NCBI GenBank assembly: GCA_024734495.1
Contig: JALMQS010000075.1
Location: 7,505,493-7,569,492 of the forward strand
Direction of reading: 5' to 3'
From: Forficula auricularia
Lineage: Eukaryota; Arthropoda; Insecta; Dermaptera; Forficulidae
DNA length: 64,000 nt
The notes under the pieces are model-generated. The model saw only the letters and a list, made by a program, of their open reading frames with translations, had not been told where the DNA came from and did not search any database. The position numbers and the translations under genes were made by a program. Positions 48,411-61,229 of the stretch are shown here, piece after piece; within the stretch, counting starts at the first letter, position 1; every line of letters begins with the position of its first letter.

Positions 48411-50400
48411 CAAATACAAATCAATTTCTCATAATCTCATCCCATTAATGGATATAAAAAACGTGCTTCTTGAATATTTAATCAAATTCAAAATTTAACT
48501 TGGGATAATCTAAAAAGTAAGAAAAAGATTTTAAATGAAAAGCAAAATTTTTTCGAATGTGATTTTTTTGATTTTATTATAAAGAATTTGTAAAATAAAT
48601 GAGAACAACTTGAGATTTTGTCACCAACAGAGTCCGAGGTGTTCGAAATGTCAGAAGGGTTATCCCGAGGGATAAAAATGCTATCCGGGCCATTAGCTTC
48701 TTCTCCGAGGCGAATCGCTCTTGATAATCTAACAAGCTCTCGAGTTTTCTTTAGAATTTCTTTTCTTTAGAAACCTTAACTCTGCTACCCCTATCTACAA
48801 TTTAAATTTTTAAGAACACTTTGAAGAATATTTTGTCTTTTTTAATACACAAATTATGGGACCTTAAAACGAGAATTCGAATTGTCGCCTTAATGTAAAA
48901 TACTTTCAGTAGATATTAAAATATCTAAGTGAAAGAAAAAGCAATAGAAAATTTTTGAAAATTCATACTGATTTCAGTTCACATAACAAAAGTCAATTTC
49001 TTTAATAATTAAAATAATATTTTGTCGACAATAGCATCTTTATTAGATCTTCTGCTTATTTTATTTTTTTGTTAAAATCAAGTCTGACTAGTAAACAACA
49101 GTTTAGCTATCTTCTATTTTATGGTTTTTAAGGCGACAATGACAGTAGGTATTTTTTGCTGAAAAAAAGAATCACAAATAAGCAATGGTATAATTATTTT
49201 TCATTAATTTAATGCTCTTGTTTCAAAATTTCATCACGAGTTCAAAAAGTTTCCTATTGAATTTTAGTCACATTTGAATTTGATTCAGGGAATATTGTTC
49301 TTTATGCCTCTCCATTAATTATCGTAGTCTGGAGGCTTTAAATATTATAAGAATATTATCATAGAAGACGACTTTTGTAAGTCCTAACGACTCTCTGTGT
49401 TTCTCAAGCTTGAAATTTGAAGAGTTTCGCTTAATACGACTAGGTATTAAAGGTCATGATTTCTTAATAGAATTTAATTATTTTTTTATAAAACTCTAAA
49501 TTTATAGTAAAAACATAAATTGGAATTTTCAGACCCACTGCCACTAGTAGTTATTTATAGATATATGAAAGTGAAGCTAAAAATTTATAGAATCATATTA
49601 TAAAGATATGTCAGAGCTTAAAAATAAAACAAATAAATAAACTTGTGTTATCTTTTTAAAATCTTGGGACAAATAAGCAAATGATGAGCGAATTCGTATT
49701 TTTAGGACCAATGCAATATTTCCACTTGCTTTATTTAGATATTGTTAAGTGAAAGTAAAATTTAATTTAATTTTTTTCTCGATAGGTAAGCGACGTTCAT
49801 TTTACGATCCCTTTTTTATAAAATACTCAAATATTTCTTTGAAATTATTTCCTGTCTCCTAACCTTTAAATTTTCATTTTTTACTGTCCTATATTTTCTT
49901 GTCTAATGTGGAAATTGACATATTCAATTTGAGTACATTAAAAGCTACTCGAATTGAGAAATTGAGACAAGGTGCTAGAACGATTAACAGGCAATATAAA
50001 TTTTAATCTCCTCGTTTGATACTTTTATTGATATTGAGATATTTAATGAATTCAGGTGAAAAAATTATCAGCTTATTGATATAAATGTTTAATCATTGTA
50101 ATATTGATCAAGAACGAGTTTCGCACTACGAAAAGGGCTCGTCGAGGATTTCGCCTACTCACAATGCACGAAAGAAAATCCTATTAGCAATGGAATTTAG
50201 AACACATAAACACACACACACACCTATATACCCTTTAGCATATCATGATATATGATTTATAAAAATCATTAACATTCAAAATATTTTAAGTCTATGACAT
50301 TTCATTTCATTTTTAGGGTTCCATATACATGAAAAACGGGACCAAATTAATGTCCCTACAATGTCTTTTTATCTCTAGGGTGTCCATATTTTCCCATTTC
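48411..50400. other. AT-rich non-coding stretch
   Basis: A GC-richer patch at 48620-48740 (includes ccgagggataaaaatgctat) has no family signature. Nothing else was recognised. Confidence 0.45.
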
Positions 50401-50404
50401 ATTG

Positions 50405-50867
50405 GATTATTCCAAAGATTCTTGAATCATCTTTAATTATTCATTTTTTTGTATTATTTCTAATTTATCACGTTGACTGCCATGTGCATATAAAAGTAAA
50501 GTTGAGTCCTCAGCGAAAACAATTTTTATTTGCTAAAATTCGTCTGGACTTATATTTCACATGCTTGAACTGGAAGATATACCAGGCAGGGGGCTTCAAA
50601 CCTTCTATCCGCACCCTTCTCGGAAAAATCATTCATTTTAATTGCCCCTTGAAACTATGCAACAATTTTATTTCATTTCGAGAACAAATATACTTTCCAA
50701 AACAAAAAAGATTTTTCATAGAAATATTTGAAATAACGGATAATAATTTGAAAATTTAAAGATCCTCCTGAAATTTTGAAGTCTACCTTATATATTTATG
50801 AAAAAATGTTTGAAATTTTAGGGATGCGCCGCATCCACAGCATCCATCCATGGACCGCATGCCACTG
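50405..50867 (+). mobile_element. hAT-like element, 5'-truncated copy
   Basis: It ends ...GGACCGCATGCCACTG, matching the family ends at 4479 (inverse) and 16056. A frame at 50484-50759 retains the peptide phrases TCLNWKIYQAGG, FNCPLKLCNNFISF and TDNNLKI, the first two shared with 4595-4894. The left terminus is absent. Confidence 0.65.
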
Positions 50868-51911
50868 ATAACTAGATTAAAAAAAAAGAATAATAAATTG
50901 GACATGTTTTTTTAATTTTAATTTTTTTTCTTTTGTGACAAAAATAAATTTGAAAAATAGTTTATTATATTTATAACTAGGGTACCCCTCAACTCGTTCC
51001 GACAACTCAACCAACACCCCTTAAAAAAAATTGAAATTTGCAGAGGGCGTACCGAATCATGAAAAAGTTTTCACTTTTAAATTGATAAATAGATAATATA
51101 TTTAAAATTAATTAAAATCTTGAATTTTATATTACGAATTACGATACTATAAAAGTTAAGGAATTATTAAGTACCTATTCAAATTCTTTCGGACTTAGGA
51201 TACATACACACATGAAAATGATATGATATATCATCTATAAAACATCATTAACATTCCTATCATTTTTATGGTATCTCTTATCTTTTTAATAATTTCTTAT
51301 AAATTTGGGCAACAAAATTTAATGCGAATATTACAGATATTTGTCAAATAGTGAGTTATCATCTATTTGTTAAGATGTCACTGAATTCCAGCTGATCCTT
51401 TTATTATATACCTAATTTGAATGATAAGATTATCGAGAAATAAAACGATGAATAATAATCTTAATTGATAGGGATTCTTAAAACTGTAGGTTCTGCTTAA
51501 TAAAGGGGGACCCGTCTTAGAAGCAAATCTCCAGGAGCCATATTATTTTAAAATTCTAAACTAGATAAAGGGTTTCTTTGTATAGGTCACTTGTGAGATA
51601 TAAATAATATTTTATAGGGTAAGTTAGAAAATAAGAGCGGGTGGAAAGACCTATATCAGAATATTTCCCCCAGATAATTAAAAATTTGGGACCTGGCACT
51701 TTGAGAAAAGAATAAAGATTGAGTCAAATGGAAGTGGTTAGTTGCGTTAAACTAAAGACTTTTTCCTTGAGTTAATGATTTTTTTTTTTAATTTTCCTTG
51801 TATATTACAAATCGATTGATCCTAGTTTCAAACCATACCCTGTGTAATAATGTGAAAATTTTCCTTTTATGTTCCACTAGAAATGCCTCAGTAACATCCA
51901 TAAAGATCCCG

Positions 51912-52250
51912 GTACACTTTAGAGTAAAATCTTGCTATAGAGGACTGCCCGCTAATCAGAATAAAGTAGGCGTGGCATAAGTACCCCTTATTTCAAAATA
52001 ATTGGATTAAGCTAAGCCACTCCTATCTTAATCTGACTAGCGGGCAGTCCTCTCTAGATAGATTTTACCGAGGGGTGAACCGCGATTGGAATTAGGTGTA
52101 CCCCGTTTTTGGAATTATTTGGAATTACTTTGGAATTCATTAGATAATCTATTGTCATCTATTGTCTTCTACTTTGGAAATGAAAGTGGAAGTAGGTGTA
52201 CACGATTTTAGTTCGCAGTTCACCCCTCGGATTTTACACTATAATGTACA
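51912..52250. mobile_element. MITE interrupted by a second MITE
   Basis: The outer ends gtacactttagagtaaaatc and the complement of gattttacactataatgtac are inverted. The inner arms (gaggactgcccgctaatcag and the complement at about 52035-52060) continue the palindrome. The element is split near its right end by the insertion at 52069-52229. Confidence 0.75.
52069..52229. mobile_element. 161-bp MITE with perfect 12-bp inverted ends and 8-bp target duplication
   Basis: The ends are CGAGGGGTGAAC and GTTCACCCCTCG, flanked by GATTTTAC at 52061-52068 and 52230-52237. Subterminal gcga/tcgc and ggtgtac blocks are also inverted. It is inserted in the outer MITE. The 8-bp duplication fits hAT or P-type transposition. 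Confidence 0.85.
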
Positions 52251-52999
52251 ACCTCCATTAGGGTATTTGCAGTATAAACTGGAGCTGGCTAATAAAATAC
52301 CTATTAGATAATCAAATATAACCTCTGAATATGAAAAACTACAAAATTATATTCACAGAAAAAATAGAAAATTTGACAAAATATTAATTTAAATTAAAAT
52401 TAAAAAAATGCTATGAAAGGCAAAATCTTAAGTTGAAATGTGTAGTGAGGTATTGGACGCCCAATGAGCAGTTGTATGGCCCTGGGGTAACTAATACAAT
52501 ATTTTCTTTCTTGGAAAAAATTTAAAGTTTGTGAATTTTTGATGCACTTATAAATTGAATTTGAAAAATAGTAAAAATACTTTCAAATGACATAATCGGA
52601 ACATTATAATTCAATACACTAAATAATTAATTAAATAATCACGAATTGTCTTTGTTAGTACTTTTTTTTTGTAATTTCTAGTTGGGTTGGATTTGTATCT
52701 GGGGGAAGTAAGGGAGGTCATGAGTCCCCTAAATGGCTTCTCAATGGCTCATTTGCATCTCAACGGGGTCCCGAATGCCTTCTTGATCGTTATGCATTGA
52801 GTCGAGAGACCTATATTCCTTTTGGAGTAGTGGCATTGGGAAGAAAAAAGCAAAGGCCCTCGCTGGGCCCCCACCAATTCGATTTCTTTGCTTTTTCTCC
52901 ACCACTCCACCACTCCTACTCACACTTTCTCTATCTCTTGTACAAACAACAACATGATTAACTTTGTACTTGATCGGCGTCCGGGAAATGTTTCTACTG

Positions 53000-53140
53000 G
53001 ATCATTAAGACCAATTCCTTCTTCGAATCGATTTGCTCTTAAATTGAAATTACACGGAAAATTGAATATGGAAATAGATCCTTTAAAAGGAAAAACATGC
53101 CGGGGGTGTTAATCGCTTCATTAGTCCTCTTTAAGAGAAA
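53000..53140 (+). repeat. Direct repeat, copy 2 (partner at 48275)
   Basis: The same ordered blocks as at 48275-48410 (ttcttcgaatcgatttgctc, aaaattgaatat, gggtgttaatcgcttcatta, ctctttaagag), diverged by substitutions and small indels, about 4.7 kb away in the same orientation. Confidence 0.55.
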
Positions 53141-53210
53141 GATTCACGCAAATTATATTTGTTTTTGGTAAAACCACATTACCAAATTATGTTTTGATCA
53201 TACACGTTTA

Positions 53211-53497
53211 CTTAGAAATTCACAAGGGAGTGTCATCTATTAGATCAGATGGAATGGATTATTTTTAATTAAATGGCAGAAGAATTGTTTTTCACCCCTC
53301 GGGAGTGGGTTCGATTCACGAGGGGTGAAAATTGATTATTTTTAATTATATGGCAGAAGGGTTGTTTTTCACCCCCTCGGGAGTGGGTTCGATTCCCGAG
53401 GGAGGTAAAAACAACCCTTCTGCCATATAATTAAAAATAATCCATTCCATCTGATCTAATAGATGACACTTTCTTGTGATTTTCTAAGAAAATTTAA
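53211..53497. mobile_element. tRNA-centred foldback, second copy type
   Basis: The arms (cttagaaattcacaagggag onward from 53211 and its complement ending at about 53490) share tcatctattagatcagatgg with the right side of the unit at 22935-23101. The centre has two tandem copies (about 53276-53330 and 53351-53408) of a box-B module, gggttcgattcccga in the intact one. The box-A half seen at 22959 is missing. Confidence 0.75.
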
Positions 53498-53499
53498 AT

Positions 53500-55015
53500 C
53501 TATTTCTATCGGCAACTTGAAATCTCTCATACACGTTTACGTTTATGGTCAAAACGTAATCGAATTTTCGAAGAGAATGCTATATTTACTATTTGAAAGG
53601 ATTATTATATGCAAGTAATTATGAATAAACATCAAAAGTATATATATTCAGATCAAATGAGTTTTAAATTAAATAAAAAAAAATACTTAATATTTAATTC
53701 ATTATTATTAATTTAATTTATATAATACTTACTTTTTATTACCACACATACTATTTAATCAGTCAAAATATACCAATTTGTCTTACTTTCTTCTCTCTTT
53801 TCAATACTTACATTAAATTCTTTAAAATGAAATTCATAAATTATTTCTCTTGAATTCTCCTTTAAAATGCTATTTTCTTTTGTATTTATATCAAAATTTA
53901 TTCGAACTTTATAGGAGTTTAGAATGATAAAAGGAAAAGGCGATTATCTCCCAAACAGGTGTAAACGATATAAATTGTTGAAAGGCTGAAAAGGATTCCA
54001 GTTTAAATGAATACTCAAATCTTTTATATATATAAAGAGATTACTTTATCCATAACGTAGTATAGTGAATACCGAAGTTATAAAGTATTCTTTTAATACG
54101 GTTTATTTACTTTAAAATTAATTCAAAAATAGTTATTAAATTAAAATATTCATTAAAAAAACACTATCTTATTAAAAAATTGAAAAACTCACATGGTTTT
54201 AATCATTAAATTTTTCTTCAGTATCCAAAAATTCTTGATACCATCACGACTAAGAATAAAAACGTGGGCGCTAATTTTAATTAAATTTGCCTTCACGCTT
54301 TTATATTTAGTCATGGGGGTTCGCATTTAGGGTGGTAAAGAGAAATGTTATAACTACTTTTTAGTTCATTTTAAAGTAAAAACGTATTTAGATAAATAAA
54401 TAAAAAAAAATTTTAATAGATGCATTAAATATTTGTTAAAATTTGAATTATTTTCTGTTAAATTTATTGGGTGCTGAAGAAAATTTATTTTCTTCTTTTT
54501 AGTGCATTTTGAAATAAAATCGTGTTTTATTTTATACGCTTTAGTCTTTAGAATTTGCGCATTTAGAATGATGATGATGTTGGGTTGAAAACATAAACAA
54601 GACTGAGATCAAATAATATTAATAATAGAATGTAATAATTTGAAAAAATTTGATGTCCAGGGTAGCAGAGCTGTCGAATTTCAAGAGGAAGTAGAAAATA
54701 AAGTACTCTTTTATAAGTCATAGGATTTTGTTGGGTCCGTGACTCGTCATAACATAACAAAAGTGTGCAAAATCCCATGAAATACGGCTCGGTTGAAGTA
54801 AATCGAAATTAGATAATAAGATTATATCCTTACAAACAGATAGACAAGCAAAGTATAGAGAAAACTTGGAGGATATTTTCCATATATGACGGAGAACTAA
54901 TTATGTCACTGCAATAGAAATGCATTTCCTGGTTTCTTGTGCGTTGGCCGATCGATATTTCATGAACGGCCCTAGCGTTTCTTTCTCTCTGCATATTGGC
55001 TTAGTTGATTATTAT
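53500..55015. other. AT-rich non-coding stretch
   Basis: No gene was recognised. Around 54655-54690 a diverged fragment (gggtagcagagctgtcgaat) resembles the end of the 7122 family. Confidence 0.45.
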
Positions 55016-55019
55016 TATT

Positions 55020-55337
55020 TTGTTTGGGGAATTTGCGCCCTTTGGTCTGCTTGTGGGTGGACGGACAGACAGGTTTCCGAGAGGTTGGTGTGGGCTCCAG
55101 CTCCAGCTCCAGCTCGAGCTCGAGGACCAGGTCGAGCGATGACGTGATGCGTCTCGTCCCCTATGACTTGCTGCATATATGGCTGGCGAATTCCGGCCCT
55201 GGGTCTTCGTCACGCACACAATGCACCGTGTTTGGATGTGTGGCGGGGGACGGGGATAGGGGACAGAGTGGGGTCTGCTCCGTGGACGGCGGACGTCGAG
55301 CGCACACTTGTCAGCCAGCTCTAGTATCGGCACCACC
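55020..55337 (+). promoter_or_regulatory. Promoter/5'UTR island of the 55.3 kb exon
   Basis: A strongly GC- and CpG-rich block directly precedes an ATG in an ideal context. It contains an agctcc/agctcg repeat at 55095-55125 and a half CRE (tgacgtga) at about 55139. No TATA box was assigned. Confidence 0.45.
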
Positions 55338-55548
55338 ATGTCCACGGAGGTCCTCGCCGAAGAACTCAGCACCCGGCTCACATTCAAAGTGGCCGGCGAG
55401 GAAAGGATCAAACAGGCCAAGGAACGGGACGAGGATGTAGCTGTCTTAACGCAGTTCCTGCCGAACATCAAGGGGGTGGCGCCCGTCAAGTTCGAATGCG
55501 CCCTCAAGAGCAAGTGCCTCCTCGGAGACCCCAAAGACACCACCCCAG
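55338..55548 (+). CDS. First coding exon of an unrecognised protein
   Basis: The ATG is in a near-ideal context (caccaccATGT). The exon encodes about 70 residues, starting MSTEVLAEELSTRL, with a charged helix (EERIKQAKERDED) and LTQFLPNIKGVAPVKFECA, ending ...GDPKDTTP at donor GTGGGC in phase 1. Codon use is strongly GC-ending, so it is very probably a real coding exon. I do not recognise a family. It lies downstream of the Limpet LIM exons on the same strand. Its phase-1 donor equals that of the exon ending at 40722, so it could be an alternative first exon spliced to the later LIM exons, or the start of a gene nested in or following Limpet. Confidence 0.75.
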
Positions 55549-55773
55549 GTGGGCAACAGCCGTCCTACCACACGCTTTTTTACTCTTCTTACTTTCAATC
55601 GCTTCCGCTTCATCCGCATCATCATTCTCATCCATATGTCAGTGAAATCAAACAGACCACTCTTTCTCTCTCTTACACTTACAGTCATCTACTAATTTAT
55701 TTATTGTATGTATAATAAATAAATAAACACAAGTGAAGAATTTATTTTTTTGAAAGAATTAAAATCTGAAGTA

Positions 55774-56316
55774 CAGTGGAACCTCGGTAGCGTTCCAAGA
55801 CTTTGTTCATTAGCTGACGCAATTTTTACCTTAGAAATTAATGTAAATACAATTTGTCTGTTTTAGTCTCCAAAATTATTGGAATTTTATTTGTAAAATG
55901 GGGTTTCTTCAATGAAAATATAGAAAATTGTAAAGATAGTCGATTTTACCACACTATATTCTTTAGCGATGTCAGAAACACAAATGCCAATCTCATTTTT
56001 TGCAATAATTTATTTATTTACTGATATACTAAAACGTTTTCTACTGCAACTATCACTTTTTATCTGCCATATCGATCAAATATTAAATAACCATTCTCAT
56101 AATTAAAAAAAAGGAAAAAGAAGTTTAGCACTAAAACTTGGAAAAGCAATGTTTACTGCCTCTACTCCTAACAACTAAAATTTAAGACAAAAAACCTGCT
56201 TGTGATTGTGTTCGTTATCCGAATTTTGGTCGTTATCCGAGACAAAATTTTTGCAAAAAAAGATCATTAATTGATTTGGTCGTTAACTAGGGTGTTCGTT
56301 AACCGAGGTTCCACTG
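55774..56316 (-). mobile_element. Tigger-like (pogo superfamily) element
   Basis: The ends CAGTGGAACCTCGGTAGCG and CGTTAACCGAGGTTCCACTG are typical Tigger terminal repeats, with TA before the left end. On the minus strand from about 56072 a broken frame has MADKK and then GICVSDIAKEYSVVKSTI, matching the N-terminal helix-turn-helix of Tigger transposases. It is interrupted by stops, and the catalytic domain is deleted. Confidence 0.8.
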
Positions 56317-57056
56317 AATATCGAAGTTGAAATAAAATTACTATTTTGGATAAATATAACCCCACCACCATAGCTTTATTAATCTTTGTTGGTCTGCAAA
56401 CTTATCTCTTAACTATTCTTGAAATCTGAAATTTGGACAAAATATTGAAATTTTTGACGCCTCTATGTTAAAATTGCAAGAATATTTTATTTATGAATCA
56501 AAATTATTAAAAAGTTTTTTGCCAAAATAAACAATAATAGCAGATCTTTGACAATATATTAATCAACCACAAATACAAGTTGATCATTAAGATAAATTTA
56601 AAAAAATGTTAATTATAAAAACAAATGAAAAGAATTGCACCCAATTTTTAGCTATTTTTTGAGTTTTAAAACAAATAATTATTTATATTATAATATATTT
56701 AAAATATTCGAAAGAAAAGAATGATTAGAACAAATAAATAAAAATCATTTTAATTTTATCAATTAATACATTCATGGTTAATATATATTTATTTGTTTTT
56801 TTCTTTAGAGAAAAGTCAAATCAAATAAATCATAAAAAGATTTTTTAACGCTAGGGGTTCGCATTTTTTACATGGATGCCCACAGAAAAATTTTCTAGGG
56901 AAAAATTTGTTCAACTTTTTAAAACATAAATAACAAAGTTGAAAATGATTTTTCTTACAGTTTCACACGTTTTTTAAGCACACTGAACAAATATTTGTTT
57001 TCTATTTTTTGATGAATTGAATATTATGGCGGACCGGCAAGCAGGCTTTGCATATC
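56317..57056. other. AT-rich non-coding stretch
   Basis: No gene or element was recognised. Confidence 0.5.
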
Positions 57057-57064
57057 CTCTAGGG

Positions 57065-57277
57065 CAGGGGTCGGCAATCTTTTGAGACGGAAAAGCCAAA
57101 AGTTACAATTTACAAAATTTTCCAGTTTTTAAAGAGCCACTAACATATTTAATTCAATATTATGGTATTTGATTAGGATTAGATATATATAAATTTGATT
57201 TTTGATTTAAAATAAAGCCGCATCTTCACATCGAAATAGCCGCATGTGGCTCGCGAGCCACGGGTTGCCGACCCCTG
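57065..57277. mobile_element. 213-bp hAT MITE with perfect 8-bp target duplication
   Basis: The ends CAGGGGTCGGCAA and TTGCCGACCCCTG are perfect inverted repeats. CTCTAGGG flanks both sides (57057-57064 and 57278-57285). The interior is AT-rich and non-coding. The perfect duplication suggests a fairly recent insertion. Confidence 0.92.
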
Positions 57278-57285
57278 CTCTAGGG

Positions 57286-58665
57286 GTACCGTGTAATGAA
57301 ATAAATTTTGAAAAGCAAAAATATATATAAAAATTTTTAAAATTAGTTTGTATGAGTTCTATGGTAGGGCTATATGTATTGTCGATAGGGTTTCCTTTTT
57401 TCAGCATGCACTCTATGATTCTTGAAAATTGCATGTTTATCAGTAAATGAAAATTATAATAATAGAATGACGTTTTTTAATTACCCCTTAAGGAGGGGGG
57501 TACCTAATCGAAAATTACTATTCAAAATTTGAAATTATTAATAGGTATATAAAAGAATATGTCTATAAGGTGTACATAAAATTCGAAATGAGTCCCTTTA
57601 AACAGTACAACCAATCTCATCCATATGTAATATTTACAACTATTCCGCTTTTGCTATCTCTCAAAGTGTCAAAACACAGATAGGGGATGTTAGTTAAAGT
57701 ATCTAAACCGTCATTTTTTGTGTCCTGGTTATGTGATTGGCTATAATTTTTTGACATCATCAGGGCTAGTTTTTAATTGAATGTTAAGCAATGAAAAAAA
57801 TTTAATATTATATTTTTATTAAAGGAAGTTAAATATACGTTTTATATTACTATACCTACATATTTTTCTTTTAAGATTTTTTCCTAATAATAATAAATTT
57901 GAGTATAATTACCTTTGAAGGGATGTTTGTACTATAAGAAATTATACCCTACCCGTTGTGATATTTTATTATTTTTTGATTCATGTCGTTTGTTATTGAT
58001 ATTCCCTCTGATTACTCGAATGACTCATCTGTTGAAATCTCAATCAAAGTGAATATATATTTATATAATTGCATCTTATTTGATTAGAAAGAGACGTTTG
58101 ATTCATGTCAATGACAGCGGCCATAGGAGTGGGCTGCAAGTGGAGGAGATAAAAACCCAATGAAATTCAATATGTATATAAGTACTACGTAGGTTAGAAT
58201 TAGAAGAAGATATATAGAAAAGGTGTTGATTAGACGCGGTTCCTTAAAAAGTTTTTTCCCATCATTTTTTATGTCAATTCCAATTGAGCACACTTCAAGA
58301 TTTCTTCTCAAGATCTTTGAATACATTTAAAAAGCATCCATTAAAAAAAAACCATTTAACGAAAAATATCAGATAACCACAATTTTCTTGAAATAATAGA
58401 ATTTTAATCTTGGTAAAATTTATTTCCTAATATTAAAAAAATTTTGCTTTTTATCCATCAACGATTCTATTGATTCAAACAAGTAATTAAAAATATATTT
58501 TTCTAAACGAATTTTTCATTTTTACCATTTATCGGGATAAATACTTCAAATCATTTTACGTCACATTACCTCCTAATATTTTTTTTTCCCAAGATATGAA
58601 CACTTTTCTAAATATTTGAGAACATCGAAGATTAGTTTTATATGTGTTAGGCCCATCTACGAAAT
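57286..58665. other. AT-rich non-coding stretch
   Basis: No gene or bounded element was recognised. Confidence 0.5.
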
Positions 58666-58670
58666 TTTTT

Positions 58671-59221
58671 TAGGGGTAAAGCCTGTCCAACCCACGGCCC
58701 GCGAACCGCATGCAGACCATCACGTCAATGAATGCGGCCCGACATAAATCATAAACTTCCTTTAAACATTGAGATTTATTACGTACTTACTGGAAAATGT
58801 ATACATTATATCTGATACAATTTGTCCTGATAATTTTTTTTTCTCTAAAATAAGAAATCCGAAAATCCTCTGAAAAGTTTTCGAAAAATGAGTGCCAATT
58901 TTAAATTATTAATCCTGACTAAAATTCAGGATTTCCAGAAAAATAAACACCTTTTCGGTCTTTTTTCGACTTCGATTTTTTACCTGTCAATTTTCTGACA
59001 CTTAAAATCTTCAAAACTTCAACACCTATGCCCTCCACTCTTTCTCTTGATCCATTCCTCCTTCTCTTTGATAATGCAGGGATCTTACGAGATTCATAGG
59101 GGGTGCATTTTCATGGACCCCTACTTACATTCGATAGCATTAAAAAAAAATTATCAGCGGCCCGCGACATTTTTATTTAATTAAATATGGCCCTTGTAAG
59201 TTAAAAGGTTGGACACCCCTG
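58671..59221. mobile_element. hAT-like element, decayed
   Basis: The right end GGTTGGACACCCCTG and, at the left, CTGTCCAACCCACGGCCCGCG form hAT-type inverted ends with subterminal cggcccgcg blocks. The left tip appears altered by a small insertion, and no target duplication could be defined. No transposase frame remains. Confidence 0.6.
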
Positions 59222-60353
59222 GCCTAAATGACATATTGAAAAAATAAACAATTTTTTTTAATAATTTTTAAAATACCTAATATATTTTGATTTAATTAAG
59301 TTATATAATAATTCAATAAAATTATTCATATTATAAATTTTGTGGATTTAAATTTATATAATATTTACTGTAAGGTCCATGGTTTTAAAGAGATGAACAT
59401 GTTCAGATTTTACACTCAGTTTTGTTTACCATCCAATCTCAGTCGTGTGCTTGCATTCCTCTGGAATTGATTAAAAGAAGGAGCTGAAGGAGAATACTTA
59501 GAGTTACTTCTTTATATCTATCCAATTAATGTAAAGGAAATAAAAATGGAGAATAAAGTGAAACCATTTTCATGAGTCCATACATTTTCTTCGAGTTTTG
59601 GAAGTCGAATTTTTGTTTGCCTACATAGATTATAAAAATTTAAACCAGCATTTGCTTGAATTGTTTTCAATTGAAATTTAAATAATAAACATAAATCCAT
59701 ATTTTCTGCAATCATCTTAATTATTCTGAATGCTTCTATTATTTTATTTTGTGTGGGTGATGAATGCATAAATGCATAATGCATTTGCTTATTTCAATTT
59801 ATCACATGGTCTCCTTTGTATCTTTTGTTGCATTCTCTTGATTAATTATTTTTCTAGTCCCTTGTTAAATTTTAAATAAACATTTTTGAATATTCTCAGC
59901 CTGTTAATATTGTAGATGAGTGATTTTTTAATATGTGATATTTAATACAGGCAGGATTTAAATTGGAGATAAAAGTGAAGAGTTTTTTAAGTCACTCGGT
60001 ATTCTTTATCGTAGATGGTGTTAGGGGAGGTGGAGTAAATTATCTCATGAAGCTAGGGAAAAAATTCAATTTCTTAATTGTAAAATATATAAAATATATT
60101 ATCTCTATCCACACTGTTGGTTGTTGTTATCCTATTACAACCGACCCAATTCGAGTAATATTATTTGCATTCCACTTGAATTAATTAAAAACCCAATCTA
60201 AAATATGCAGTCAGAAGATCAACTTTTAGACCAATTAATTGTCGGCAATTAAAAAAAATCAACCTAATTTAAAAATTTCAATTCAATTATTAAATCTTAA
60301 AGTCCACACAAGACCCTGCAATTGGGCTTTCCAAATTTTTATTTGTTTTGTAT

Positions 60354-60646
60354 CAGCAGTTCTCAAGCCTTTTTTTCCCGCTAACTACTCAATCAATATC
60401 TGATCAACTCACATACCACTTTGGTCTTATATTTATTTTTGACTAAAAAATATTCAATGCAAAATACAATAATCTTTCATTTCCGTTTCACAAATAAATT
60501 CTACCTAACGGACCTTTTGATTATTGTCCTTTTATGCAAACCTCTTAATTACTAAATAATTTTTAAATTTGATATAATTTCAATAATCACCCGGGAATTT
60601 TCTAGGTACTACCGGTGGGTACTAGTACTATAGTTTGAGAACCGTC
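60354..60646. mobile_element. Probable hAT MITE
   Basis: The ends CAGCAGTTCTCAAGCC and TTTGAGAACCGTC resemble the CAG(C/T)GGTTCTCAA class of hAT termini. No target duplication was found, and the right tip is uncertain by a few bases. Confidence 0.5.
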
Positions 60647-61229
60647 CCTTTGGATTGATTCTATATTGAATAGTTATTATTAAATAATTTTCCCTTGGAA
60701 AATAATATATAACAAGTTTTATTAATATTTTTTATAATTAAAAACCCAATTACTCTATTATTTTTTCAAATGTAATTGGGAGTGTACCTATATATTTTTG
60801 ATTCTTCTCATAAGACTCGAGTTAAATACTTGATAATATTTACTTTTCTATATCAGACTATAAATTATGATTTCTTTCGACCTTTCTGGGATAATATGCT
60901 TTTTGCTTATTTGAGTTTTATTACAACCTTAAAATCTGTAGGTACCTGTGTACCTATAAATAATTAATGGTTGAACTTTAATTTTTGATTTTCTTTAATT
61001 GAACATTTTTCTATTTTGGACAAAAAAATCGGGAATTTTAACTTAATAAATGTTGATATATTTTTTGAGGGGTTAACCAATTCAATTTGCTACCTTCTAG
61101 GCCACGCCTATAATTCAGTTCATTTAGAACATTAAAATATTGACTTAATGGGTGTTTTTCCCAAACATCCCTTCTAATATATTACAAATTGACCTGAATA
61201 TGTTTTTCTATTATTAAAAAAATAAATAA

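Noticed and set aside
55001..55543. A 180-codon minus-strand frame
   Set aside because: It is the complement of the GC-rich island and first exon at 55338; its Ser-rich content reflects the agctcc repeat.
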